Below are positions 1 through 8,286 of a stretch of 50,351 nt of DNA, piece by piece. Each line of letters begins with the position of its first letter. Position 1 is the first letter of the stretch. The stretch is taken from positions 1 through 50,351 of the forward strand of contig DQWH01000099.1 of NCBI GenBank assembly GCA_011042635.1. The letters are read 5' to 3'. The DNA comes from Bacteroidota bacterium (GTDB lineage Bacteria; Bacteroidota; Bacteroidia; Bacteroidales; VadinHA17). Below the pieces are notes generated by a model. It did no database searches and was not told the DNA's origin. It saw only the letters and a program-made list of their open reading frames with translations. Position numbers and translations under genes: made by a program.

Positions 1-292
1 GTATCAGGTTATACGACTGAAAAACAAAACCTATATTGTACAGCCGGAAATCGATCAGCTCGCTGGATTTCAGCCGGGTCAGGTCAGTCCCGTTAACCAG
101 GATCTGTCCCCGCGAGGGTTTGTCCAGCCCCCCGATCATATTCAGCAGGGTGGTTTTTCCGGAGCCCGAAGGACCTACAATGGCGGCGAATTCGCCTTCG
201 TCGAAATCGAGGGTTACGCCGTTTACGGCATGAACCTCCACCTGTGTGGTATTGTAAACCTTATGGACGTTTTTTAATTCAAGCACTTTCAT
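1..292 (-). CDS. ABC transporter ATP-binding protein (LolD/MacB-like), C-terminus outside window
   Basis: Reverse-strand translation from ATG at 292 gives MKVLELKNVHKVYNTTQVEVHAVNGVTLDFDEGEFAAIVGPSGSGKTTLLNMIGGLDKPSRGQILVNGTDLTRL...; Walker A GPSGSGKTT. Runs off the left edge, so it is absent from the ORF track. Confidence 0.93.
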   Translation of the reverse strand, partial: MKVLELKNVHKVYNTTQVEVHAVNGVTLDFDEGEFAAIVGPSGSGKTTLLNMIGGLDKPSRGQILVNGTDLTRLKSSELIDFRLYNIGFVFQSYNLI

Positions 293-314
293 GGCATATG
301 GTTTTGTCGTTTCT

Positions 315-1742
315 TTATTCGGTTCTGAGCGCATCGGCCGGATCGAGTTTCAGGGCTTTCAGGGCCGGATAGATGGCGGCCAGGATCCCCGTGAGAATGA
401 TCAGGATCGTGACGAGGATGAAGAAATCATTTCCTATATGCGGATAAATATGGGAGGTAAATCCCATCGCTTCAAACCCTTCCTTGTAACCTGAAAAATT
501 AATGCCCTGCCTGGCGGTAAGAGCGATCACTATTTTGCTGATGATCATGCCAATAACACCGCCCACCAGGGAGAGAAATACCGATTCGGTCAGGATCATT
601 CGGAACACCTTTTTCTTATTCATCCCGATGGCGGCCAGCATTCCCAGTTCTTTGGTTCTTTCCAGCACCACCATCAACATGGTGTTCACTATTCCGAAAG
701 CAAGAGCGGCCAGAATTATCACCATAAAAAATCCATACATCATTCTGGCCATTCCTTCCAGCATTGCCAGTTCGGGCTGGATCTGTTTCCAGTTCATTAC
801 TTCCGTTCCGGGGAAAAGTTCTTTGAGTTTCGATGTTACCGGTTCGGTTTGATCCACATCGTTCAGTCTGACCATGATCAGATGGCCCTGCCCGGGCGGT
901 ATCCCTGTCAGTCTTGCCAGGTCCTCATAATGCACAAAGACATGGGTGCTTTCTAACATATTGTTAGTGAGGTCATATAGCCCGTTTATCCTGAACATGC
1001 CACCCGTGTGGTAGTTGTCACGATCGACGAAGGTCAGGGCCAACCTGGCGTTCTTTCTGAAAGATCGGGATATTTCACTGATAAGCGGTCCGTATTCTTT
1101 TTGCTCCTCCCTGGTAAATACCGATTCCATTTTTTTTCTGAATGTTCTTTCATTTTTGAAGCGGGTACCGGCAAGCGGTTGTAACTTTTCCGCCGTTTCG
1201 GGAGGCACACCTTTTGCCATCAGGGAATCCACAATGGCATCGGTCAGGGTAAACCGGATGATGTTCAGGTACTTTGCCAGGTCTTCTCCGATGTAGGCCC
1301 GGTTACCAGCATCATCTTTCTCCAGGTAAGATCCCGAACCTTCTTTCAGGATTTTGTCCAATCCGAGTACCTGCTTTTCCCTTTCCGTATCAACGCCATT
1401 GATGATGACTCCGGAGCTTTTGGATGCCGTATTGGCCATTCCGGTGACCACCAGACGGTATGAAACGGCTTCCACTTCTTCCAGGCTTCTTATTTTTTCC
1501 GCCATTTTGTCGGCATGCTCCAGCAGGAAGTTCAGGTCGTTGTTTGCCCTGAATTCGGCATGGGTGATCTGGATATGTGCCACTTCGTGGTTCAGGGCAT
1601 CATCAAGGCGCTGGGCAATGGCACCTTCCATGACGGCAACGGAAAAAGTGCCGGCGAAGATCCCCACTGCCACCGAAGCTATCACCACAAAACTTCTGAT
1701 TTTGTTTCTCCAGACGTTTTTCCAGGCTGTTTTTGTGATCAT
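315..1742 (-). CDS. ABC transporter permease (FtsX/MacB-type)
   Basis: Likely start is internal Met (MITKTAWKNVWRNKIRSFVVIASVAVGIFAGTFSV...) rather than the 1874 ORF start; C-terminal FtsX-like TM bundle. Confidence 0.9.
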   Translation of the reverse strand: MITKTAWKNVWRNKIRSFVVIASVAVGIFAGTFSVAVMEGAIAQRLDDALNHEVAHIQITHAEFRANNDLNFLLEHADKMAEKIRSLEEVEAVSYRLVVTGMANTASKSSGVIINGVDTEREKQVLGLDKILKEGSGSYLEKDDAGNRAYIGEDLAKYLNIIRFTLTDAIVDSLMAKGVPPETAEKLQPLAGTRFKNERTFRKKMESVFTREEQKEYGPLISEISRSFRKNARLALTFVDRDNYHTGGMFRINGLYDLTNNMLESTHVFVHYEDLARLTGIPPGQGHLIMVRLNDVDQTEPVTSKLKELFPGTEVMNWKQIQPELAMLEGMARMMYGFFMVIILAALAFGIVNTMLMVVLERTKELGMLAAIGMNKKKVFRMILTESVFLSLVGGVIGMIISKIVIALTARQGINFSGYKEGFEAMGFTSHIYPHIGNDFFILVTILIILTGILAAIYPALKALKLDPADALRTE

Positions 1743-1753
1743 GATTGTATTGT

Positions 1754-3187
1754 TTAGGCTTTCAGGGCTTCGACTTCTTTTAGGCGAAATATTTTGAAAA
1801 CGGGATACATGGCAGCGATCAGTACGATAATGGCCACCACCACCGATTGCCAGATAAAATATTTGTCGATCCACTGGAATACCATCACCGGCTCAAATCC
1901 GTAATCTTCCCACATTTTGGCCAATTTGCTTGAAAATACGATGGGGTGGTGGTGTCCGTAAATAATTATTGGTATGGCTACCGCCACGCCGGCTGAAATG
2001 CCCATGATGCCGATAAACAACATCTCATAAAGCATAATAATGGCCATTTTCGATTTCCGCATGCCGATGGAAATAAGCACTCCCATTTCTCTTTTTCTTT
2101 CGGCGGTCATCATCAGAACGGTTCCGAAAACCCCGAAAGCAATCACCAGATAAAGAATACCGATCATAATCATTCCGCCTTTATTGTCGGCATCCATTTG
2201 ATTTACGATGGTTTCGTTCATTTCTTTCCACCCCATTAACCGGTAAGTGCTGTCGATCCAGCTGCTGAGCCGTTTGATAGTCTGTTCAATGGCCCGGTCG
2301 CTGTTGTCTTTGATATGTAGCACGAGCGCTGTGAGGCGTCCGGGGGCATTGTATAATTCCTGGCAACGGGTCACGGGCAGGTAAACGATCTTATTGTCCA
2401 GATCCGGAGCCGGAACTCTGATAATTCCATCGATAGCAAATTTCCCGGCGGCGGTGGTTCCGTGATAACCCTGCCCGAGCAGAACGATCGTATCGCCCCG
2501 GCTGAGGCCCAGATACTGAGCCAGCCGGTTTCCCACCAGGGCTCCCGGATTATCCTCCGAAAAATATCCGTTGCGGATGCCGGCATGTTTCCTGATCAGG
2601 GGCATGATATCACTGGTATCCTGATCCTTGATGTCCAGCTCTGTTTGTAATTTACCTTCGCTGGAATAGGAAGAACCTGAAAAAAGCTTCAGGTTTCTCA
2701 TGATATTCCGGGGAATGTTTTCCAGGGCCATTGAGTCAATAGCGGCTTCGGTGAGGCGATACTTTACCAGTTTGTTTTTTACATCGGAAAGGAGGTTTTC
2801 CTTTTCCGGGTCAACGCCCATGATCATGACCACTTTGGTTCGAGATCCACTGGAAGCCAAGGCAAAAGATTCAAAACGGGGTATCAGTTCCTGCACATTC
2901 CTGTCTGCATTCAGGGTGCTGATCAAATCCTCGTCGGGGTGCAGGGTATTGTCAACCACCTTATCTTCCCAGAATTCCGGATTTTGTACCTGGATGTATC
3001 CCGAATAGGATTCAATGATATTTTTGAACATGTAATCATAGGTGCCCAGTTGAAGTGACCTCATGATCAGGGCAAAGAATACTGCAAAGAAGATGGATGC
3101 GACGGTAATGAACGTACGTCGCCGGTTTCTCCACAGGTTTCTCCAGGCATAAGTGTGATTTTTCATTTCGTTTTGCATTTGGAACAA
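1754..3187 (-). CDS. ABC transporter permease (FtsX/MacB-type)
   Basis: AWRNLWRNRRRTFITVASIFFAVFFALIMRSLQLG N-terminus and C-terminal FtsX-like region; start could be 3187 or one of the next Met codons. Confidence 0.9.
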   Translation of the reverse strand: MFQMQNEMKNHTYAWRNLWRNRRRTFITVASIFFAVFFALIMRSLQLGTYDYMFKNIIESYSGYIQVQNPEFWEDKVVDNTLHPDEDLISTLNADRNVQELIPRFESFALASSGSRTKVVMIMGVDPEKENLLSDVKNKLVKYRLTEAAIDSMALENIPRNIMRNLKLFSGSSYSSEGKLQTELDIKDQDTSDIMPLIRKHAGIRNGYFSEDNPGALVGNRLAQYLGLSRGDTIVLLGQGYHGTTAAGKFAIDGIIRVPAPDLDNKIVYLPVTRCQELYNAPGRLTALVLHIKDNSDRAIEQTIKRLSSWIDSTYRLMGWKEMNETIVNQMDADNKGGMIMIGILYLVIAFGVFGTVLMMTAERKREMGVLISIGMRKSKMAIIMLYEMLFIGIMGISAGVAVAIPIIIYGHHHPIVFSSKLAKMWEDYGFEPVMVFQWIDKYFIWQSVVVAIIVLIAAMYPVFKIFRLKEVEALKA

Positions 3188-3198
3188 AGCGTTTCCTC

Positions 3199-3969
3199 TT
3201 ACCTGACCCTTTTCATGTTCTGTTGTGAAAAGAACCGGTCATCCAGAGGAATATTGAATTCTATGTGATCAAATGCGGCAATGGTTTTTTGTCCTTCCTC
3301 CCCGGCAGGAATCAGTTCCAGCCTGGTGGGGATCAGTCTCCCCCCCATTTGTTTTATTTCCGATCCAATCTCTGTTCTTACCAGGTACCCTTCCTCGTCG
3401 TATAATTCCACTTTCAGCATCAGATAATCCTTTTTATCGATCCACCGGATCTGGTAACCCCAAACCACGGCAGCATCTTCCCGGGGAATGAGTTTGATTT
3501 TGTAACATGCACGACCTTCTATGGTTTCTTCTCCGATAATTTCATGGGTGTAATCATCCACAATGGATGATTCCCGCAGGATATCATCATTGGTGTAATC
3601 CGAACCCATCCATCCCTGCGACATCATGGAAGGAGGGAGTTTGATCAGCCGGTCGATGGTGGGGTTCCAGTTCCACATTTCGTTCTCACGTTTGAGAAAG
3701 CTTTGTCCTTTCTCACTGGCTGGTCCCGTTATCAGCGTCAGGGCGTAATCTTTCCCTTTGGTCCAGGATTTAAAGGTGACCGTGCGTTCCCAGGTAGGCC
3801 GGACAATGGTCATGGTCATAATGGAATAACTGGATTCTTCTCCTGTAAATTTTTCATAGGCTTTCTGAACGATTTCCCGCGCACTCTGGCCGAAGGCGGT
3901 TGTGAAAATGACCTGTGCCAGAAGTACAACCAGTATCGTTTTTCCTGATCGGTTGGTACGGTTTTTCAT
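3199..3969 (-). CDS. Outer membrane lipoprotein-sorting protein (LolA-like)
   Basis: Signal peptide followed by MTMTIVRPTWERTVTFKSWTKGKDYALTLITGPASEKGQSFLKRENEMWNWNPTIDRLIKLPPSMMSQGWMGSDYTNDD, typical of LolA-like proteins next to FtsX-type permeases. Confidence 0.85.
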   Translation of the reverse strand: MKNRTNRSGKTILVVLLAQVIFTTAFGQSAREIVQKAYEKFTGEESSYSIMTMTIVRPTWERTVTFKSWTKGKDYALTLITGPASEKGQSFLKRENEMWNWNPTIDRLIKLPPSMMSQGWMGSDYTNDDILRESSIVDDYTHEIIGEETIEGRACYKIKLIPREDAAVVWGYQIRWIDKKDYLMLKVELYDEEGYLVRTEIGSEIKQMGGRLIPTRLELIPAGEEGQKTIAAFDHIEFNIPLDDRFFSQQNMKRVR

Positions 3970-3976
3970 ATCCGGA

Positions 3977-4555
3977 TTATTTTATAAAACGTTTATGAAT
4001 AATTTCCCTGATTTCGTTCAGAGGGAAGTGATCGGGATTCATGATGTAATTCAGAGCCAGTCCGTCCATCAGTGCGAGGAAGAAAAGAGCTTCTGATTCG
4101 GGGTTTTCCGCCCCCCGGGCAGCAAAGTAATTTTTCATAATCTGGAGAAAAGGATTGAGGATTTTTTTAAAATCACTGCTGATAATGCGCGAGACCTGTG
4201 GCTGGACCACAATGGAAAAGTATAATTTCCAGTACAGGGTTTTGCTTTTCAGCAGGGAGAAAAGCTGATCCACAAAATACAGCAGCTCCTTGCGGGTAAG
4301 TTCTCCGTCTTTGTTGATGTCGAACGATTCGAGCATTTCCTGGATCCCTTCCAGTACGATGGACCTCAGCAAAACCTCCTTGCTGCCGAAATAGTTGTAC
4401 ATCAGGCCCTTGGATATTCCTGCTTTTTGGGCAATTGAGCTGATGGATGTGTTGTAAAAACCCTCACGGCCAAACAATTCCATCGCCGATTCCATGATCA
4501 GTTTTCTTTTCTGTTCCCGGATTTCCTGGAATTGTTGGGAAGTTCTGGGTGACAT
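3977..4555 (-). CDS. TetR/AcrR family transcriptional regulator
   Basis: N-terminal TetR HTH: KLIMESAMELFGREGFYNTSISSIAQKAGISKGLMYNYFGSKEVLL. Confidence 0.95.
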   Translation of the reverse strand: MSPRTSQQFQEIREQKRKLIMESAMELFGREGFYNTSISSIAQKAGISKGLMYNYFGSKEVLLRSIVLEGIQEMLESFDINKDGELTRKELLYFVDQLFSLLKSKTLYWKLYFSIVVQPQVSRIISSDFKKILNPFLQIMKNYFAARGAENPESEALFFLALMDGLALNYIMNPDHFPLNEIREIIHKRFIK

Positions 4556-4587
4556 AATGTTTTTAAGTTAATTTTCCAACACATTAA

Positions 4588-4605
4588 TGACTAACCGGTC
4601 AGTCA
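4588..4605. promoter_or_regulatory. Candidate TetR operator (18-bp imperfect palindrome TGACTAACCGGTCAGTCA)
   Basis: One mismatched symmetric pair only; central ACCGGT; 33 bp upstream of the TetR start codon. Confidence 0.65.
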
Positions 4606-4659
4606 AAACTAAAAAAGAATTTTATTATTTCCAACAGGGGAATGAAAAATTTTTAATTC

Positions 4660-4684
4660 GTAACTTTTCACCCCTGAAAACGTC
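4660..4684 (+). promoter_or_regulatory. Candidate ECF-sigma-type promoter (GTAAC-N16-CGTC) upstream of the sigma factor gene
   Basis: GTAACTTTTCACCCCTGAAAACGTC; resembles canonical ECF -35 (AAC) / -10 (CGTC) architecture; same motif upstream of the OMP gene at 6391. Confidence 0.6.
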
Positions 4685-4705
4685 ATATAAACGACTAACA
4701 GGATC

Positions 4706-5194
4706 ATGGACGTATCGGAGTACAATCAATGTGTTGAGCAGTATGCAGATCCGGTATACCGGTTTGTGCTGGGCAGCCTGCGTGATGAGGACCGGGCCAG
4801 GGATATTATACAGGATACCTTTGAAAAGCTCTGGGTCAAGGCAGAAAATGTTTCCTTTGAAAAAGCCAGGTCGTATATTTTTTCTACGGCCTATCATACC
4901 ATGATTGATATGATCAGGAAAGAGAAAAAAATGATGGTGGTGGATGACTATCAATCCATGGAAGGTTCGGGGGAGGAAACTTCCTACACCGGGCTGAAGG
5001 AGATCCTTCATGAAGCTTTGCAGCAATTACCCGAAGTACAGAGACACGTAATCTTGCTACGGGATTATGAAGGATATTCCTACGAAGAGATCGGTCAGAT
5101 AACCGGACTGAGTGAATCGCAGGTCAAGGTTTACATCTACCGGGGAAGGCTGTTTTTGAGAAAGTATATCGGGAAGCTGGAAACGGTGATATAG
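4706..5194 (+). CDS. RNA polymerase sigma factor, ECF subfamily
   Basis: Sigma2 region (YADPVYRFVLGSLRDEDRARDIIQDTFEKLWVKAE) and sigma4 region (LPEVQRHVILLRDYEGYSYEEIGQITGLSESQVKVYIYRGRLFLRKYI). Confidence 0.95.
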   Translation: MDVSEYNQCVEQYADPVYRFVLGSLRDEDRARDIIQDTFEKLWVKAENVSFEKARSYIFSTAYHTMIDMIRKEKKMMVVDDYQSMEGSGEETSYTGLKEILHEALQQLPEVQRHVILLRDYEGYSYEEIGQITGLSESQVKVYIYRGRLFLRKYIGKLETVI

Positions 5195-5209
5195 TTTAAA
5201 TAACCAGGA

Positions 5210-6298
5210 ATGATGACCATCAACAGGAACAATTACGAGATGTATTTTCTGGATTACCTGGAAGGTAATCTCGATCCCGTTATGGAAGAAGAACTGAAAA
5301 CATTTCTGGCAAATCATCCGGACTTGTCGGCTGAACTTGAACAGTACCGAAACATAACCCTTTCTGCTCCCGATGTGCACTTTCCCTATAAACATCACCT
5401 CAGAAAAAACCCATCCGAACCACTAACCGATCCAACCAGTCAATTTGCAGAATTTGCCATTGCATTTCATGAACATGACCTGTCAGACAGGGAACGGGAA
5501 GTACTCGAAAGGTATCTGGCGGAAAATCCTGAAAAAAAGAGGGAACTGGATCAATATGCCAGGGTATACTTGCATCCTGATCTTTCCGTTACCTTTCCGT
5601 CAAAGTCGGGCCTGAAACATTTCCGTCTGGTTCCGAAGGCAAGGAATATTCTGCTGGCGGCAGCAGGAATTGCTGCGACTGTTCTTATCGCCGTATTTTT
5701 ATGGGAGAAGTCTTCTCCTGTGCTTAACCAGTCCGGTTTGACGGCACAGATCGATACACTGGCTGTTCGTCAGCAACAGAAAGACCCGGACATATCTTCT
5801 CCAAAAGACAGTATAGTTCCGGAACCCGAAACGGTTCCCCCCCCGGGAAGGCAGAAAGAAGCTTCCCGGGCAACCAGGATTCCGGAACCGGTCATTCGCA
5901 TCGAGATAGCCGAATTGCAGGAAAGCGAAAATCCGGTAACTGCGTCTCCTCTGCCTCTCTTGCACAGGAAAGAAGGTATATATCTGGCAAGTAATGAGCA
6001 GTATATCGGCGAATTGACACCAAAGCCGATGCGCGGGGTGGAATCAGAATATCGTCCACTGTCCCTTTCCGAGTTTGCCCTTTACCAGCTGAAGAAATCG
6101 GTACTGGGCGAAAATGCTGCGAAGGCCACACCGGGACGTTTCAGTATGTGGGATCTGGCGGATGTGGGAGTCAGGGGTGTGAACCGCCTGATGGGCTGGG
6201 AGATGAAACTGGAAAGGGAATATGATGAGAACGGACAAATAGAATATCTTGCTTTCGAATCCAGAGCGTTGCAGTTTACCCGTCATCCCGGCGAATAA
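5210..6298 (+). CDS. Probable anti-sigma factor, single-pass membrane protein with two tandem N-terminal anti-sigma-like repeats
   Basis: Follows the sigma gene by 15 bp; cytoplasmic N-terminus, one TM (ILLAAAGIAATVLIAVFLW), periplasmic C-terminus; duplicated ~58-aa unit YEMYFLDYLEGNLDPVMEEELKTFLANHPDLSAELEQYR / FAEFAIAFHEHDLSDREREVLERYLAENPEKKRELDQYA. Confidence 0.75.
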   Translation: MMTINRNNYEMYFLDYLEGNLDPVMEEELKTFLANHPDLSAELEQYRNITLSAPDVHFPYKHHLRKNPSEPLTDPTSQFAEFAIAFHEHDLSDREREVLERYLAENPEKKRELDQYARVYLHPDLSVTFPSKSGLKHFRLVPKARNILLAAAGIAATVLIAVFLWEKSSPVLNQSGLTAQIDTLAVRQQQKDPDISSPKDSIVPEPETVPPPGRQKEASRATRIPEPVIRIEIAELQESENPVTASPLPLLHRKEGIYLASNEQYIGELTPKPMRGVESEYRPLSLSEFALYQLKKSVLGENAAKATPGRFSMWDLADVGVRGVNRLMGWEMKLEREYDENGQIEYLAFESRALQFTRHPGE

Positions 6299-6306
6299 TC
6301 CCTTCT

Positions 6307-6332
6307 GTAACTTTTCTGCCACCCTTTACGTC
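6307..6332 (+). promoter_or_regulatory. Candidate ECF-sigma-type promoter (GTAAC-N17-CGTC) upstream of the OMP gene
   Basis: GTAACTTTTCTGCCACCCTTTACGTC followed by GTATGA; shares GTAACTTTTC and ACGTCRTATRA with the site at 4660. Confidence 0.6.
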
Positions 6333-6390
6333 GTATGACTGAACCGGCAGGTTCCGGCAGCAAACAAACACATTACAAAAACAAAAAGTC

Positions 6391-7308
6391 ATGAAAAAAT
6401 TAATGGTCATATGCTTGTCGTTTCTTCTGATATTCCCCGTTTCCCTGAAGGCTCAGGAAGAAGAAGTGGAGAAGAAAACAGAAGAGACAAAAAAAGCTTC
6501 CACAGAAGTAAAAGTTGGTCCCCAGGGAGTGGTGGAAATAGTGGAAGCGGGGGATACCGTAAAAATTAAAATAGGAAACAAAGGCTTACAGGTGGTTGAG
6601 AACGAGGAAGGCACCAAAGTTGACATTCTGCAGGATAAGGAAGAGGTGACGGAAGAAAAACCGTTGATCAGAAAACGAAGAAGGAAGTTCGATGCACACT
6701 GGCAGGGTTTTTCTTTGGGTATGAACAATTATCTAAATGCCGACGGCCAGCTTGGGCCCCTGCCCGAGGATGATTTTATGGATCTGAACACAGGTAAATC
6801 CTGGGGTGTGAGTATTCAGTTTGCCCAGTTTGATGTAGGAATTATAGGAAATTCCCTGGGTCTGGCTACGGGTGTGGGAATTGATTTCAATGATTATCGT
6901 TTTGACGGGAACAACAATATCCAGAAAACGGATAATGTGATTGTAGAAAAAGATTATTCTCCCCTGACCCTTGACAAAACGAAACTTACCACCACCTATT
7001 TTTCTATTCCCCTGCTGCTTGAGTTGCAGATTCCGGCAGGAAGCAAAAGGATTCACGCAGCAGGCGGTGTAATCGGGAGTGTCAAAATCGGAAGCCATAC
7101 CAAGGTGGTGTACCGTGATTCCGGGGCAAAACAGAAGGACAAAATACGTGATGACTATAATTTGAGTCCGTTACGCTACGGTTTTACCGGCAGGATTGGT
7201 TACGGGAACTTCACCGTTTTTGCCAATTATTTTATGATTCCTCTATTTGAAAAAAACAAAGGTCCGGAATTATATCCTTTTACTGTAGGGATCACATTTG
7301 GTTATTGA
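6391..7308 (+). CDS. Outer membrane beta-barrel protein (PorT-like superfamily)
   Basis: Signal peptide (MKKLMVICLSFLLIFPVSLKAQ), charged periplasmic segment, alternating beta-strand pattern, terminal aromatic residue (YPFTVGITFGY). Confidence 0.8.
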   Translation: MKKLMVICLSFLLIFPVSLKAQEEEVEKKTEETKKASTEVKVGPQGVVEIVEAGDTVKIKIGNKGLQVVENEEGTKVDILQDKEEVTEEKPLIRKRRRKFDAHWQGFSLGMNNYLNADGQLGPLPEDDFMDLNTGKSWGVSIQFAQFDVGIIGNSLGLATGVGIDFNDYRFDGNNNIQKTDNVIVEKDYSPLTLDKTKLTTTYFSIPLLLELQIPAGSKRIHAAGGVIGSVKIGSHTKVVYRDSGAKQKDKIRDDYNLSPLRYGFTGRIGYGNFTVFANYFMIPLFEKNKGPELYPFTVGITFGY

Positions 7309-7336
7309 TTTTGCCTCATAGTGTAATAAATCGGGG

Positions 7337-7359
7337 AGGCGGTCTGATACAGGCCGCCT
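7337..7359 (+). terminator. Candidate intrinsic terminator after the OMP gene
   Basis: AGGCGGTC-TGATACA-GGCCGCCT stem (8 pairs including one G-U) followed by a weak T-rich stretch (TCTTTGCATTT). Confidence 0.5.
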
Positions 7360-7420
7360 TCTTTGCATTTAGCCAAAAAGCTGTAAATTTTAGTATATTG
7401 AGCTGTTAAAAATCAGCCAT

Positions 7421-8230
7421 ATGGATATGCCTCTGCTGACCCCAAAAGAAGAGCGCAGGTACAACCGGCATTTTTTATTACCTGAAATAGGAAAGGAAGG
7501 CCAGGTACGGCTTAAGAAAACACGGGTACTGATAGTAGGAGCAGGCGGACTGGGTTGTCCTGCGCTGCAGTATCTGGCTGCTGCCGGAGTGGGGACAATT
7601 GGCATTGCCGATAATGACAGGGTAAGCGAAGACAATTTGCAGCGGCAGGTGCTTTACGGCGAAAAAGATCTGGGCAAGATGAAGGCCATTATTGCCAGAG
7701 ATCGCTTGCAGCATCATAATCCCATGGTGGAATACCGGGTTCACAACGTATATCTGCAACCCGGGAATGTGCTCGATCTGTTGCGCGATTATGATGTGAT
7801 TGTGGATGCTACCGATAATTATCCCACACGGTATCTGCTGAATGATGCCTGTGTGATTCTTGGTAAACCATGGGTATTCGGGGCTATCTACAAATATGAG
7901 GGACAGGTTTCCGTATTTAACTTCAGAAACGGTCCGTCCCTTCGGTGTATTTTTTCCGAACCTCCCCTTCCGCAGGAAGCTCCCGACCCGTCCCGTATGG
8001 GCATGATGGGTGTTTTACCGGGCATTATCGGAACCATCATGGCAAATGAAGTTATTAAAATGGTCAGTGGAACGGGCTCCTGCCTGAATGGTAAAATGTT
8101 GTTGCTGAATATTATGAACTATTCAGTACAAACTCTTTCCATCAATAAAAAGGATAGGAATTATTCACTGGATAAAATGAAAGAAGATTATTCCGGAAAA
8201 CAGAAGAGCGGAAAAGGTTCTGGCCGGTAA
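7421..8230 (+). CDS. HesA/MoeB/ThiF family (E1-like adenylyltransferase) protein
   Basis: VLIVGAGGLGCPALQYLAAAGVGTIGIADNDRVSEDNLQRQVLY nucleotide-binding motif; VIVDATDNYPTRYLLND; GVLPGIIGTIMANEVIKM. Confidence 0.92.
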   Translation: MDMPLLTPKEERRYNRHFLLPEIGKEGQVRLKKTRVLIVGAGGLGCPALQYLAAAGVGTIGIADNDRVSEDNLQRQVLYGEKDLGKMKAIIARDRLQHHNPMVEYRVHNVYLQPGNVLDLLRDYDVIVDATDNYPTRYLLNDACVILGKPWVFGAIYKYEGQVSVFNFRNGPSLRCIFSEPPLPQEAPDPSRMGMMGVLPGIIGTIMANEVIKMVSGTGSCLNGKMLLLNIMNYSVQTLSINKKDRNYSLDKMKEDYSGKQKSGKGSGR

Positions 8231-8286
8231 CTAATTTTACTGAAATACGTATTATCAATTCAGATAGCACCAAAAACAAAGAAACC

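Noticed and set aside
1180-1215. TGTAACTTTTC matching the ECF -35-like string
   Set aside because: Lies inside a permease coding region with no correctly spaced -10 or downstream gene.
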